This document shows, piece after piece, positions 16,984 to 26,882 of a DNA stretch of 64,000 nucleotides; positions within the stretch are counted from its first letter, which is position 1, and every line of letters starts with the position of its first letter. The notes under the pieces were generated by a model. The model was not told the origin of the DNA and did not search any database. It saw only the letters and a program-made list of their open reading frames with translations. A program made the translations under genes and the position numbers. Source of the stretch: Flavobacteriaceae bacterium (lineage in GTDB: Bacteria > Bacteroidota > Bacteroidia > Flavobacteriales > Flavobacteriaceae); the NCBI GenBank assembly GCA_013214065.1, contig JABSPK010000011.1, positions 1 to 64,000 of the forward strand. Reading direction: 5' to 3'.

Positions 16984-18191
16984 ACCACAGCCTCGGTCGG
17001 TGCTTCGCTACGCTTGGCCCGCTCCCAATTCACCGATTGGTTACCTTTCAAATAGCGGCCGAATCCTAAAAATACCGAGAGGTTCATGATGAAAAAGTAG
17101 TACGGAATGAACAAGACCTTCAGCCGTATCGATCGGTTTTCCAAAAACCAACCGGTCAAAGCTGCAGTGTAAAACAACACTTGGCCCCAAAACAACAGAC
17201 TAAAAATCCCGAATGAAAAAAGCCCTTCATCCAAAGCCAAAATCAAATTGGCCGGAATGATCAATAGCAACAATAAGGGGGTCAATGTCCACCGTAACAC
17301 CCGATGTGAAACGTATTGAAACGACAGGGTACCATATTTGAACGGATTCAATAAAGGCGCCAATCGTACTACCGATTGGATACCACCTGCTGAAATTCGG
17401 ATTTTCCGTTTCAGTTCTTCCTTTACGTTCGCCGATGCGTTTTCAATGGCATAGGCCTCTGGGTTATATTGGATGGTGAACCCTTGCATGGCCACCCGTA
17501 AGGATACAATGAAATCATCAAGTAAGGTATCTTTTTCGACTTCTTGCCACAACTCGGTACGGATCGCGAGTAGCTCACCGGCCGCACCGACCACCGAATA
17601 CAGTTCGGCATCCCATTTTTTCAATTGTGACTCATAGCGCCAATACATGCCTTCGCCGGCACCGGCCGCACTATCGGCCTCTTTGGCATAGATCCGCTTT
17701 TCGCCTGAAACACAACCTACATTCGGATTGCGGAAAAGTTTTACGATTTCTTGGATCGATTCGGTTCCCAAATCGGTATTGCCATCAGAGAAAATGACGA
17801 TGGGTGTCTTTACGAAGCGCATGCCCCGGTTCATAGCGGCGATCTTTCCGTTTCGAGCCGACTCGTGTAATACCTCAACGTCTTCATAGGCCTTGAGGAG
17901 TTCAGGCGTGCCGTCATCAGAACCATCGGTGACCCAAAGTTGGGTGACCTTGTCTTTAGGATATCTCAGGCTACGTGAGTTTTCGATCTTCGCTTTTAAG
18001 TAGTCTTTTTCATTATAGGCGGCGACGAATAAAGTCACCTCGGGTTCATACTCCTCATTCCCTTCAAAGGGCTTACCCAGACCTAAGGCCCTTCTGATCT
18101 TAATGATCGCGAAAAGCAACAAGCCATATCCGAGATAGGAATAGAAAATAAGGAACAATGCTATCCAAAAAAATACCTGTAATGCCTTCAT
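16980..18191 (-). CDS. Membrane glycosyltransferase family 2
   Basis: 403 residues. One N-terminal transmembrane helix (about 4-26), a GT-A catalytic domain and about four C-terminal helices (290-385). Donor/metal motifs: 'VTLFVAAYNEKDY', 'VTDGSDDGT', 'VIFSDGNTD' in the DxD position, and 'AAGELLAIR' with 'LLDDFIVSLRVA' for the acceptor side. The layout is that of processive or undecaprenyl-linked GT2 enzymes of polysaccharide loci. Last gene of a minus-strand run from ugd. Ends on the REC-kinase stop. Sugar specificity unknown; UDP-GlcA, UDP-xylose and dTDP-rhamnose are the donors made in this locus. Confidence 0.88.
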   Translation of the reverse strand: MKALQVFFWIALFLIFYSYLGYGLLLFAIIKIRRALGLGKPFEGNEEYEPEVTLFVAAYNEKDYLKAKIENSRSLRYPKDKVTQLWVTDGSDDGTPELLKAYEDVEVLHESARNGKIAAMNRGMRFVKTPIVIFSDGNTDLGTESIQEIVKLFRNPNVGCVSGEKRIYAKEADSAAGAGEGMYWRYESQLKKWDAELYSVVGAAGELLAIRTELWQEVEKDTLLDDFIVSLRVAMQGFTIQYNPEAYAIENASANVKEELKRKIRISAGGIQSVVRLAPLLNPFKYGTLSFQYVSHRVLRWTLTPLLLLLIIPANLILALDEGLFSFGIFSLLFWGQVLFYTAALTGWFLENRSIRLKVLFIPYYFFIMNLSVFLGFGRYLKGNQSVNWERAKRSEAPTEAVV

Positions 18192-18201
18192 AATCGTTCT
18201 T

Positions 18202-18846
18202 TTAAACCGTTACCACTTTTTTCGTAGCTACACGCTCCCACGCTCCTGTGTGGTGGTTGAATTGCTTGATCACCTTAGCCGGATTACCCACTGCTATGGA
18301 GAAGGGAGGAATGTCTTTGGTGACCACACTACCTGCACCGATCTGGCACCTTTTTCCAATGGTCACTCCGGCCAAAACCACGGAGTTGGCCCCGATATGG
18401 GCTTCATCTTCAATCACGGTAGGACGTATATCCAAGGGCTGTTCACTCGAATTCTTGCTGCCATCGGCATGGCCATGGTTGAATCCGGAGACGAATACGT
18501 GTTGCCCGAGTCCAGATCCGTGCCCCATGGTCACCGGTCCGATGATCACACTGCCGATACCGACCCTGACCCGGTCACCGAGCAGTACATCGCCGGATCC
18601 GTTATTGACCGTACAAAAACTCTCAATAGTAGTCAAGGAACCGATCTCAAACCGTTTCCACGGGAAAACATCAATCCTGCTTCGACGACGTACGACCGCG
18701 CCTTTACCTTTCTTATGTTTCAATGGATTCAAAAACCAACGTACCCATAACCGTGGTCGGGGGTTTCGTTTGGGTGCAATGGCCAATAGGGCCCATTGCT
18801 TCAATTTCGGATTCGATTTGATCTTAGCTACTATTCCCATAACCAT
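18202..18846 (-). CDS. Left-handed beta-helix (hexapeptide repeat) acyltransferase
   Basis: 214 residues. Residues about 65-195 show imperfect hexapeptide repeats ([LIV]-G-x4: '[13 protein letters not shown]', '[13 protein letters not shown]', '[43 protein letters not shown]'). The final phrase is the standard end of WcaF/NodL-type O-acetyltransferases. 'GFNHGHAD' supplies a likely catalytic His. It probably O-acetylates a sugar of the repeat unit with acetyl-CoA. Lies 10 nt upstream of the GT2 gene and 4 nt after the preceding glycosyltransferase. A start at the second Met (two codons in) is equally possible. Confidence 0.88.
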   Translation of the reverse strand: MVMGIVAKIKSNPKLKQWALLAIAPKRNPRPRLWVRWFLNPLKHKKGKGAVVRRRSRIDVFPWKRFEIGSLTTIESFCTVNNGSGDVLLGDRVRVGIGSVIIGPVTMGHGSGLGQHVFVSGFNHGHADGSKNSSEQPLDIRPTVIEDEAHIGANSVVLAGVTIGKRCQIGAGSVVTKDIPPFSIAVGNPAKVIKQFNHHTGAWERVATKKVVTV

Positions 18847-18850
18847 TGTT

Positions 18851-20056
18851 TTAGGCCGAAGCGGGGGTTACCCTGTTAATGCAGTTATAGATTTCATTCA
18901 CATTGTTCTCCCAACTGTGCGATAGCCCAAAGGCTTTTCGATGCTTTTGCAGTGTAGTTGAGTCTTCTTTTAAGGCCTTATCGATCAACAAGACGTAATC
19001 TTCGGGGGTTCTACCGAGATAGGTATGGGCCTCGAAATATTCCATGGCCTTCGTCGCCGAAGCTACCGTAGGCTTTCCCATGGCCAAGTACTCGTCGATT
19101 TTTCTGGGGTAATTTCCCATCGTAGCATCGTTGATCAGCTGCGGATTTATCGCCACATCGAAACCTTTGATATAATTGGGTAGTTCGGAAGCATCACGGC
19201 TTCCTAAAAAGTAAACGTTGTCGATTTCATGCAGCTCCGAAGTATTGAAGGCGTCGTCTTCAGGGCCAACTAGAACGATGCTCCAGTCAGCACGTGCCTT
19301 GGCGATATGGACCAAGATGTCAATACTCAAACGACGGCTACTCAAAAAGCCGACATAGCCAATAATCGGTCCTGGTATTTTTTCCAGATCGGCCGGAATC
19401 CCGATGTTACGTAGCTCATCATTGAACAAGGTCGTGTCACAACCTTGACCGACCATATACGAATGCTCGGTAAACTGTTTGCCATATTCCGTATAAAGGG
19501 TTGAATTGTTGACCACGCAGTCGGCATCTTGGATCAATCTGGGCTCTAACCGCACCCCGTTTTTTCGCCAATAGGGGTTTTTAGTCAGATAGTCGCGCAT
19601 GTAATATACATAACATGATGGGCGCAGTAGATCGCGAATGTGTTGGCCAAGGAACATCGAACTGTCATTGAATACAATAAAGTCCGTAAAGCCCAACCGT
19701 TCGATAGCCGAGCGAATATCCTTGGTGAAACGCTTGGCATTCAAATAATTGAAAAAATCGAATACCTCTTTGTTCTTGATGAAATTGATCGACTCGGTCA
19801 TGGTTTTCGGATACAGGTTCCAGAACGTATCGCCCAATTCGACCAAATCATCCGAATGGCCCTTTTTAATGGCCAAGCGTTTCTTGATCTTTTCCGTATG
19901 CCGTTCTCGATACCTCGAAACCCGGTCCATGGGTGGATTCACGTAGAGTACCCGGTTATGTTTCGCCATTTGGGTGGCGATGTTCTTACAATTACTACCG
20001 ATTTGGATATCCCAGGCTTGAATGCCCATTACAATGATGTCACGCCCCTGTATCAT
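18851..20056 (-). CDS. Glycosyltransferase (GT-B fold, family 1/4-like)
   Basis: 401 residues, no membrane helix. The N-terminal half '[36 protein letters not shown]' and the C-terminal half '[25 protein letters not shown]', '[11 protein letters not shown]', '[26 protein letters not shown]' and '[17 protein letters not shown]' follow the GT-B plan. The donor-binding E-x7-E region is replaced here by '[11 protein letters not shown]', as in TuaH/WsaF-type enzymes. Overlaps the upstream glycosyltransferase stop by 4 bases (ATGA), indicating translational coupling. Donor and acceptor unknown. Confidence 0.88.
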   Translation of the reverse strand: MIQGRDIIVMGIQAWDIQIGSNCKNIATQMAKHNRVLYVNPPMDRVSRYRERHTEKIKKRLAIKKGHSDDLVELGDTFWNLYPKTMTESINFIKNKEVFDFFNYLNAKRFTKDIRSAIERLGFTDFIVFNDSSMFLGQHIRDLLRPSCYVYYMRDYLTKNPYWRKNGVRLEPRLIQDADCVVNNSTLYTEYGKQFTEHSYMVGQGCDTTLFNDELRNIGIPADLEKIPGPIIGYVGFLSSRRLSIDILVHIAKARADWSIVLVGPEDDAFNTSELHEIDNVYFLGSRDASELPNYIKGFDVAINPQLINDATMGNYPRKIDEYLAMGKPTVASATKAMEYFEAHTYLGRTPEDYVLLIDKALKEDSTTLQKHRKAFGLSHSWENNVNEIYNCINRVTPASA

Positions 20057-21213
20057 GATGTTTCCAGAATTTCGTTATAGACCGATTCATAGAGTTCGAG
20101 AACATTGGTTGCCATCGCCTTCCACGAAAATTCCTTGGCCCGCTCGATGCCCTTTTCGACCAGCAAATCGGCCAAAATCTTGTCTTCTATCAAATCACAC
20201 ATGGCTTGGGTAATCGCCTTGGGATCGAAAGGATCCACGATCAAAGCAGTTCCCTCGCCGGCTACTTCAGGCATCGAAGAAGTGTTCGAAGTGATGACCG
20301 GCACCCCACACGCCATCCCTTCCAGAATCGGGATTCCAAAACTCTCTCGGAGTGATGGATATAGGAATACCTGGGATTGGCTGATGATTGCCGGTAGTTT
20401 TTCGTTCGGCACATAACCGGTCAAATGGATCGAATCACGCAATTGGGGCACACCGATCCCAGCGAGCAATTTGGCCAATTCCGATTCATCGTAATCCAAC
20501 ATCACCAATTGATAATTGCCAGGATAGCGCGCATCGAAATCGGCAAAGGCCTGCAACACCCCTTTGGTATTCTTTTTAGGGTCTGTATTCCCCAAAAAGA
20601 AAAAGAAACGTTCGGGCAGGTTGAATTCTTTTTTTATCGCTGCGAGGGTCGCGGCATGGGTGACTTTCTCAAAATGGGCGCCGACCCCGTTGTAAATGGC
20701 GGTCAGACGATCGTCTTGAAATCCGAAATACTTGTTGATCCGGTGTTTTTCATAGTTCGAAACCGTAATGACCTTTTTACTTTTCTTGATGACCGGGGGT
20801 ACGAAATAGCGCCGGTACATATTGCCCAGTTTCTGATACCAGGTTCCGGCTTTTTTGAAAATACTGATGCTTTCAAGATAAATGATATCGTGCAGGGTGG
20901 TCACTAAAGGGACCTTACAAAAAAGCGGACCGGTATTGCTCGTACAATGCAACACATCACATTTTTCCCGATAGGCGGCTTTAGGAAGCTCGATCTGTTC
21001 CCATCCGGGATACCCGAATTTGGAAGTCAGTTCGACCACCTTGAAATTCGGCGCTTCAGGGATGCAGGTATCGTCTTCGTCGGGTTTGACGAAAACCACA
21101 TATTCGTTATGATGGTCGATACGTTGTAGGTTCTTGATCAGCTCTAGGGCGACCATGTCCATACCATGCTTCTTTTTTCTAAAAAGCCGTTGTCCTTCGA
21201 TTCCGATTCTCAT
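20053..21213 (-). CDS. Glycosyltransferase family 4
   Basis: 386 residues with the GT-B fold. N-terminal 'RIGIEGQRLFRKKKHGMDMVALELIKNL' acceptor domain, then donor domain with 'ERFFFFLGNTDPKKNTKGVLQAF', 'LAGIGVPQLRDSIHLTGYVPNEKL', 'VFLYPSLRESFGIPILEGMACGVPVITSN' (the E-x7-E motif) and 'PEVAGEGTALIVDPFD'. This is the mannosyl/rhamnosyl/glucosyl-type GT4 seen in O-antigen and EPS clusters. It is joined to the next gene by an ATGA overlap and lies 6 nt after the GT2 gene upstream. Confidence 0.93.
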   Translation of the reverse strand: MRIGIEGQRLFRKKKHGMDMVALELIKNLQRIDHHNEYVVFVKPDEDDTCIPEAPNFKVVELTSKFGYPGWEQIELPKAAYREKCDVLHCTSNTGPLFCKVPLVTTLHDIIYLESISIFKKAGTWYQKLGNMYRRYFVPPVIKKSKKVITVSNYEKHRINKYFGFQDDRLTAIYNGVGAHFEKVTHAATLAAIKKEFNLPERFFFFLGNTDPKKNTKGVLQAFADFDARYPGNYQLVMLDYDESELAKLLAGIGVPQLRDSIHLTGYVPNEKLPAIISQSQVFLYPSLRESFGIPILEGMACGVPVITSNTSSMPEVAGEGTALIVDPFDPKAITQAMCDLIEDKILADLLVEKGIERAKEFSWKAMATNVLELYESVYNEILETS

Positions 21214-21219
21214 GTTCGT

Positions 21220-22425
21220 TCAGGTGTTTACGGTTCCGTGTTGGGTGTGGATGAATTTCTTATTCGCCCCTTTCAGTTTGAACAACGAAAAGAACATCAG
21301 GGCGAATGCTTTGGGGAGGCTTGCTACGGCATTCAGGGTCTTGAGGCTATAGAAGGATCGTGGAACGGCAAAGAAAAAAGCCAACACGACCAAGGCCCAA
21401 GTGACGAACCAAAAGGATGCCGGAACGGCGGTAACCATACCAGGAAACAACAAGTCGAACATCGCGTACACCGCGGCAATCAGTGTTGTCAAACCAAGCA
21501 GGAGCACCCGCGGTGGTGAAACCATTTGATATACCTTGTCTGCAAAATCAACATTTCCCCGTAGGAACAACTCGCGTAATCCGGAAGCGGCGAAACGCTT
21601 GAAATAAATGAATTGAGCCGACAACCATCGTTTTCTCTGGTTGGCGAAGACTTCCGATTTCTGTACTTTCTCGTCCAATACCAAGGCATCATGTAAATAC
21701 GCAATGGTATTGCCTTCACGAAGCAATTTCAATTCGAGTTCCTTATCGAAACCTCCTACGGCATTGACCTTAGCCATGGTCGATTTGAAAAAATGGTAAT
21801 CAAAGGCCATCCCAGACCCGATCAAGGCCGATGACAGCCCTAGGGCACGGTGCCCCTTTCTAAAAATGTGGTTGTTGATCTCTTCGCTGATAGCATCCAA
21901 AATCGCCATGGGAGTATTCAGGTTCTTGGCGATACGATGCCCTTGAACCACCTTATACCCTTGATTGAACGCGCTGTTGATACGCTCGATGAAATCAAAC
22001 TCCATGACATTGTCAGCATCTAAAACAAGGGCTACATGGTATTCATCGCCAATGACTTCCATGGCCTTGTTCAATGCTTTTGATTTCGTACTTTTTTCAA
22101 AAGCTACCTCGACCAATCGAATGGGTAACTTCCGTAATTTGTGTAAAGTGAGTTCTTGAAACGAATCGGCGATAATGACCACTTCGAAGAGGTCTTCGGG
22201 ATAGCTTTGTTCCAAAGCCCGTCGCGCTACTTCGACGATCACGTTGTCTTCTTTATATCCGGGGATCAACACCGCGAAACGGCGTTGCTTGTGTAAGATC
22301 TCCTTTTTCTTTTTAGGCTTGAAAATCCCTGCGAAGGAAAAAAGAAAGACGTAGATGGACGCAAAGCCAAAATACCCTAAGATGATGTATTCGAAACTAC
22401 TCAGCACAATCTGTAAAACGTCCAT
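21220..22425 (-). CDS. Processive-type glycosyltransferase family 2 with membrane helices
   Basis: 401 residues. One N-terminal helix (about 12-32), a GT-A domain and three C-terminal helices (about 312-372). Catalytic motifs: 'VLIPGYKEDNVI', 'VALVLDADNVME' (DxD), 'GSGMAFDY', and 'QRKRWLSAQ', the Q/RxxRW motif that marks chain-extending enzymes such as cellulose and hyaluronan synthases. In this setting it may polymerise or extend the main chain. Starts 25 nt after the UDP-xylose synthase gene in the ugd-led run. Confidence 0.9.
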   Translation of the reverse strand: MDVLQIVLSSFEYIILGYFGFASIYVFLFSFAGIFKPKKKKEILHKQRRFAVLIPGYKEDNVIVEVARRALEQSYPEDLFEVVIIADSFQELTLHKLRKLPIRLVEVAFEKSTKSKALNKAMEVIGDEYHVALVLDADNVMEFDFIERINSAFNQGYKVVQGHRIAKNLNTPMAILDAISEEINNHIFRKGHRALGLSSALIGSGMAFDYHFFKSTMAKVNAVGGFDKELELKLLREGNTIAYLHDALVLDEKVQKSEVFANQRKRWLSAQFIYFKRFAASGLRELFLRGNVDFADKVYQMVSPPRVLLLGLTTLIAAVYAMFDLLFPGMVTAVPASFWFVTWALVVLAFFFAVPRSFYSLKTLNAVASLPKAFALMFFSLFKLKGANKKFIHTQHGTVNT

Positions 22426-22450
22426 CCGATGTCTTTTTTTAAAAATGAAA

Positions 22451-23419
22451 TTACACGTTGATCAATTCTTTTATCGACTGGTCCTTTAACATCCCATCGA
22501 AGTAATTTATCGTTCTGGTCAACCCTTCACGCAGGTTGACCGAAGGCTCCCAGCCCTTCAGTTTTTCTTGGGCCAGGCGAATATCAGGTTTTCGTTGCAT
22601 CGGATCGTCAGACGGCAAGGGCAGGTGGATGATCTTGGATTTCGAACCAGTGATATCGATGATATTCTCAGCCAATTCAAGCATGGTGAATTCGCCAGGG
22701 TTCCCGATATTTATCGGTCCGATGAACTCGTCTTCGGTATCCATCATTTTGATCATGCCATCAACTAGGTCACTCACATACTGAAAACTACGGGTTTGTT
22801 TACCATCACCGAAAATCGTGATGTCCTGACCTTGAAGCGCCTGCATGATAAAATTCGAAACGACCCTGCCATCGTCCGGTTCCATTCGCGGACCATAGGT
22901 GTTAAAAATCCTAATGATCTTAACCAAGACGTTGTTGGATTGATGATAGTTCACGAACAAGGATTCGGCACAGCGTTTGCCCTCATCGTAACAAGAACGG
23001 ATCCCTATGGGATTGACATGGCCCCAATAATCCTCTGGTTGTGGATGTACTTCGGGATCACCATAGACCTCACTGGTCGAAGCCTGTAATACCTTGGCAT
23101 TGATCCTTTTCGCTAGGCCCAATATGTTAATGGCACCTAAAACCGAGGTTTTTATGGTCTTGATCGGATTGTATTGGTAATGCACAGGAGAGGCCGGACA
23201 TGCCAAATTGTAAATCTCGTCTACCTCGATAAAGTAAGGTAACGTTACATCATGTCTTATCAATTCAAAGTACGGGTTGTCCATCAATTGGACGATCTTG
23301 CTTTTACGTCCCGTAAAATAATTGTCCATACAAACAACCTCATTCCCCTCATTTAGAAGTCGTTCACACAAGTGCGATCCGACAAAGCCGGCACCGCCTG
23401 TAACCAATATTCGTTTCAT
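22451..23419 (-). CDS. UDP-glucuronate decarboxylase (UDP-xylose synthase)
   Basis: 322 residues, an extended SDR enzyme of the UXS type. It makes UDP-xylose from UDP-glucuronate with bound NAD+. Motifs: '[19 protein letters not shown]', 'NYFTGRK', '[12 protein letters not shown]', 'STSEVYGDP' and 'CYDEGKR' (Tyr-x-x-x-Lys). The phrases 'ACPASP' and '[16 protein letters not shown]' distinguish UXS from UDP-glucose epimerases. It follows ugd by 17 nt, so the two steps UDP-Glc to UDP-GlcA to UDP-Xyl are co-expressed. Confidence 0.94.
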   Translation of the reverse strand: MKRILVTGGAGFVGSHLCERLLNEGNEVVCMDNYFTGRKSKIVQLMDNPYFELIRHDVTLPYFIEVDEIYNLACPASPVHYQYNPIKTIKTSVLGAINILGLAKRINAKVLQASTSEVYGDPEVHPQPEDYWGHVNPIGIRSCYDEGKRCAESLFVNYHQSNNVLVKIIRIFNTYGPRMEPDDGRVVSNFIMQALQGQDITIFGDGKQTRSFQYVSDLVDGMIKMMDTEDEFIGPINIGNPGEFTMLELAENIIDITGSKSKIIHLPLPSDDPMQRKPDIRLAQEKLKGWEPSVNLREGLTRTINYFDGMLKDQSIKELINV

Positions 23420-23436
23420 TTATCTACTATTTTCAA

Positions 23437-24789
23437 TTAGGCACCTACCGATGCGTTTTGTTCACTTTTGATGACTTCCCTACCGATACTGTAGTAATTG
23501 AAGCCATTCTCTTCCATTTCTTCGGGATCATAAATGTTCCTTCCGTCGAAAATGGTCTTTTCGTTCATCAGTTTATCAAGGATCCTGAAATTCGGCATCC
23601 TGAATTCCGACCACTCGGTCACCACGATCAAGGCATCGGCATCGATGATAGCATCATATTCGTCTTTGGCATATTCGATGCCGTCTCCCAAAATACGCTG
23701 CGCTTCTTCCATGGCTACGGGATCATAGGCCCGCACATTGGCGCCCATCGCCTTCAACTTTTCGATGATCACCAAAGAAGGTGCCTCACGCATATCATCG
23801 GTTTTCGGTTTAAAGGCCAAGCCCCATAGTCCGAATTGTTTTCCTTTCAGATTTTCACCGAAATGGTTTTTGATCTTATCGACAAGGGTGGTTTTTTGGC
23901 GGTAGTTCACCGCCTCAACCGCTTTCAATACTTCCAAAGAATGACCGTATTCGTCGGCTGTCCGAACAAGGGCCTGAACGTCTTTGGGAAAACAACTTCC
24001 TCCATAGCCGGTGCCCGGGTAAATGAACTTGTTTCCGATCCTGGTATCGGATCCGATACCTTTACGGACCAAGTCGACATTGGCGCCGACCAATTCACAG
24101 AGGTTGGCGATGTCGTTCATAAAACTGATTTTTGTGGCCAACATCGAATTGGCCGCATATTTCGTCATCTCCGAAGAGAAGATATCCATGATCAATAAAG
24201 GGTGGCCGTTCATTAAGAAAGGCTTGTACAAGCGGTTCATGACCTTTTCGGCGCGCTTGCTTTCGATACCCACTACAATGCGATCGGGTTTCAAGAAATC
24301 ATCGACAGCACTTCCTTCCTTCAAAAACTCAGGGTTCGAAGCCACGTCGAACGGAATCCTTACTTCACGCTTTTTCAATTCTTCCTCTACGGCACTCTTC
24401 ACCTTATAGGAGGTACCGACGGGTACCGTACTTTTGGTGATAATGACCTTGTAGTCTTGCATGTGCTGCCCGATTTCGCGGGCCACGCCCAATACGTATT
24501 TCAAATCGGCACTACCGTCTTCATCCGGTGGGGTACCCACGGCGATAAAGACCGCATCGGCATCCTTGATCCCTTTCTCAAGACTGGTGGTAAAGGAAAT
24601 CCTTCCTTTGTCGATGTTGCGTTCGAGGAGGACATCGAGTCCGGGTTCGTAAATCGGCACGCCCCCATTGCGCAACATTTCTACTTTCTTTTGGTCGATA
24701 TCCACACAGACGACATTGATGCCCGCTTCTGCAAAACAAGTTCCGGTGACCAAACCGACATAACCTGTACCTACTACTGCAATATTCAT
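23437..24789 (-). CDS. ugd: UDP-glucose 6-dehydrogenase
   Basis: 450 residues, normal length. Oxidises UDP-glucose to UDP-glucuronate with two NAD+. Motifs: N-terminal Rossmann 'NIAVVGTGYVGLVTGTCFAE', 'STVPVGTS', 'NPEFLKEGSAVDDF', the catalytic Cys in 'GTGYGGSCFPKD', and C-terminal 'GLAFKPKTDDMREAPS'. First gene of a seven-gene minus-strand run (ugd, UDP-xylose synthase, four glycosyltransferases and an acyltransferase). A conserved promoter-like element lies 22-73 nt upstream. Confidence 0.96.
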   Translation of the reverse strand: MNIAVVGTGYVGLVTGTCFAEAGINVVCVDIDQKKVEMLRNGGVPIYEPGLDVLLERNIDKGRISFTTSLEKGIKDADAVFIAVGTPPDEDGSADLKYVLGVAREIGQHMQDYKVIITKSTVPVGTSYKVKSAVEEELKKREVRIPFDVASNPEFLKEGSAVDDFLKPDRIVVGIESKRAEKVMNRLYKPFLMNGHPLLIMDIFSSEMTKYAANSMLATKISFMNDIANLCELVGANVDLVRKGIGSDTRIGNKFIYPGTGYGGSCFPKDVQALVRTADEYGHSLEVLKAVEAVNYRQKTTLVDKIKNHFGENLKGKQFGLWGLAFKPKTDDMREAPSLVIIEKLKAMGANVRAYDPVAMEEAQRILGDGIEYAKDEYDAIIDADALIVVTEWSEFRMPNFRILDKLMNEKTIFDGRNIYDPEEMEENGFNYYSIGREVIKSEQNASVGA

Positions 24790-24810
24790 TTTTAAAGTTT
24801 TTTCGTTATC

Positions 24811-24862
24811 TTTTTGTAAATATTATCTTACTTTTTTATTACAGGAAACTATTGTTGTGAAA
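24811..24862 (-). promoter_or_regulatory. Promoter-like element upstream of ugd (shared with rfbB)
   Basis: Minus strand: TTTCACAACAATA, 16 variable bases, AAGTAAGATAATATTTAC. Same two blocks and spacing as the element before rfbB. The position 22-73 nt before the start codon fits a promoter with an activator site. Confidence 0.6.
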
Positions 24863-24904
24863 TGGGCCCAATTCGTTGTCAATGAGCCATTCCACCCTAC
24901 TTCC

Positions 24905-26872
24905 CTACTGTTCGTACCAGTTTAAATCTTGGGTACCGCCAGAGTTCGCCCAGGTTACGAACCTAGGGTATTGTATGATGATCGGAACTTTTTCAGGCGG
25001 TATTTGAAATCCCTCAAAGATATTCAGGGCCCAGGGCAAATTCGTATTGGTCTTGTAATACCTGCCTGAAGCGGGATCACTGAAATCATCAACCGTACCT
25101 AGGTAATCGGCCTTGCTGGTCGGTAACAAATCAGGCAAGTGTACTTCCTTGGCCCGATCTTGATTAGCAATCAAAAAAGCATTGAAGGGTACATCACCCA
25201 AGGCATTGGCATCTTGAGGAACCGTAAAGTCAATCGACAATTCGATAGTTTGCCCTTCGAGGTCAAAACAATCACCGGCAACGATGATCACGGTCTCATT
25301 GGCATTGGTACCTGTTTCGGTACCATTGGCGGCAACGGTCTCATAACTTCCATTGATCAACTGCCCTTCTATACCATCGACCAAACTAGGATCGATCGGC
25401 AACACAAAGGCAAAGCCATTGTGCAATGCCCCCCCGATGTTCTCAATGGTAAAAGTCGCATCCAAAGAGGTGACGAGATTGTCCCCGTTCGCGATCAAAT
25501 TAAAAGAGTAGTCAACGGCCAAATCGTTGAAATCGTAATCCCCTTGGCTGGGCCAAAGGTCTTCGTAAACCAATTTCCCGGTCGAGTTTTCTGATGGCAG
25601 AAAGTTATTAAAGGCCTTGTTCGGATCAAATGGGAAATCGTCCAACTCATCGTTGATTCCATCACCGTCCGCATCATTGGATGCTTCGATTTCGGCAAAA
25701 TTGCCTACTTGGATGGCATCCGGCGGGTTTGCTCGGGCATAAAATACCGCATCGTTGAAATCATCATCGGTAGCCACATCCCTCCGTAGGTCCTCAAACC
25801 CTAGAATCGTAAGTTCGCGAGCTTGATCATATAACAGCACCATATGGGTACGGGTCGATTCGGTGGATTCCGGATTGAAATCGGGGTTGGAGTAATACAC
25901 CCCATTGCCATCACTAACGCCGCTTCCGAACCATCCATTGGCCGCCAAGAACCATGAGATTACGGTGTTGGCCGGAAAACGGCCCAAATAAACCCGATCG
26001 CCTGAAATCAAACCTCCTCCTGATCCGGAGAAAGAGACATTGGGGAAGATCACCCGATGTTCGGTGATATCATCAACGGTAGCCGGCTCATTACCCAAGG
26101 TATAGGTATAGTAGCCCAATACATTGCGGTAGCCGGCCCCTTCAGAAACGAAGGTGACCCACACATTGGCTTCTTCGGTAGTGATCAAACTGGTCTCTTT
26201 ACCAGCCAGGAAATCCGGGTTCGATACAGGGATCCCTCCTGGTACGTTCTCTGGCAAAGAGGCATTGATATCATCCAACAGGTTTTGTTGGATTACATCG
26301 GAGAAAGCCAAATTATCGGGTACCCCTTGACCGTCAAAGGAATCGATGAAGGTATAGTCGACATTGGCGCTCTGTGAAAATGAAATACGCTTGGGTCGTG
26401 CCGGTCCTTTACCCGAACTGCCATCGCGCTCATAGAAGGGGCCATAATCGAAGACTACCCCATCATTGGTTATCGGTAAGCGTACGTTGTCGATCAGGCC
26501 GATATAATTGGTATAGATCAACACACTATCCATACGGGCCGCGACGGTAAGCTTCTTTTCGAAATGCCCGTTCGCATCAAAAGTTCCCTTACCGATCGAG
26601 AGGCTGTCTTGGGTGCCGATTTTCCCATAAATGGAAAAAGTCGCCCCTTTTAAGAAATCGGGCACATCCAATATCAAATCGACGCTTTTACTGGTAGGAT
26701 ACCCAAAGCTTGCCGCTACATCCAATGCGGATAAGGGGTCGTCTACCCCACCGTCATCATCAGTGATGACGACCTCGTCATCGACCTGGGGCTGCCCAAG
26801 GTCGTTCTCACTCACACAGGCCATAAAGCCGAGCAGTGTCATCGTGCATAGTAATCCAAATACTTTTTTCAT
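24905..26872 (-). CDS. LruC-domain lipoprotein
   Basis: 655 residues. Signal peptide with lipobox LGFMAC puts the acylated Cys near residue 19, followed by an acidic linker (VDDEVVITDDDGGVDD) typical of surface-exposed Bacteroidota lipoproteins. Around residues 340-400 lies a DUF4114-type segment ('LILG..EDLRRDVATDDDFNDAVFYA'). Next comes a Ca-binding-like 'DADGDGINDELDDFPFDPNKAF'. The C-terminal 'YEDLWPSQGDYDFNDLAVDYSF' opens the DUF4842/LruC domain (about 435-650). Function unknown. It starts 10 nt after the glycosyltransferase at 26883, so it is the distal gene of the export/assembly operon. A matrix or surface protein made together with the polysaccharide is a reasonable inference. Confidence 0.85.
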   Translation of the reverse strand: MKKVFGLLCTMTLLGFMACVSENDLGQPQVDDEVVITDDDGGVDDPLSALDVAASFGYPTSKSVDLILDVPDFLKGATFSIYGKIGTQDSLSIGKGTFDANGHFEKKLTVAARMDSVLIYTNYIGLIDNVRLPITNDGVVFDYGPFYERDGSSGKGPARPKRISFSQSANVDYTFIDSFDGQGVPDNLAFSDVIQQNLLDDINASLPENVPGGIPVSNPDFLAGKETSLITTEEANVWVTFVSEGAGYRNVLGYYTYTLGNEPATVDDITEHRVIFPNVSFSGSGGGLISGDRVYLGRFPANTVISWFLAANGWFGSGVSDGNGVYYSNPDFNPESTESTRTHMVLLYDQARELTILGFEDLRRDVATDDDFNDAVFYARANPPDAIQVGNFAEIEASNDADGDGINDELDDFPFDPNKAFNNFLPSENSTGKLVYEDLWPSQGDYDFNDLAVDYSFNLIANGDNLVTSLDATFTIENIGGALHNGFAFVLPIDPSLVDGIEGQLINGSYETVAANGTETGTNANETVIIVAGDCFDLEGQTIELSIDFTVPQDANALGDVPFNAFLIANQDRAKEVHLPDLLPTSKADYLGTVDDFSDPASGRYYKTNTNLPWALNIFEGFQIPPEKVPIIIQYPRFVTWANSGGTQDLNWYEQ

Positions 26873-26882
26873 AGTGCTGTTT

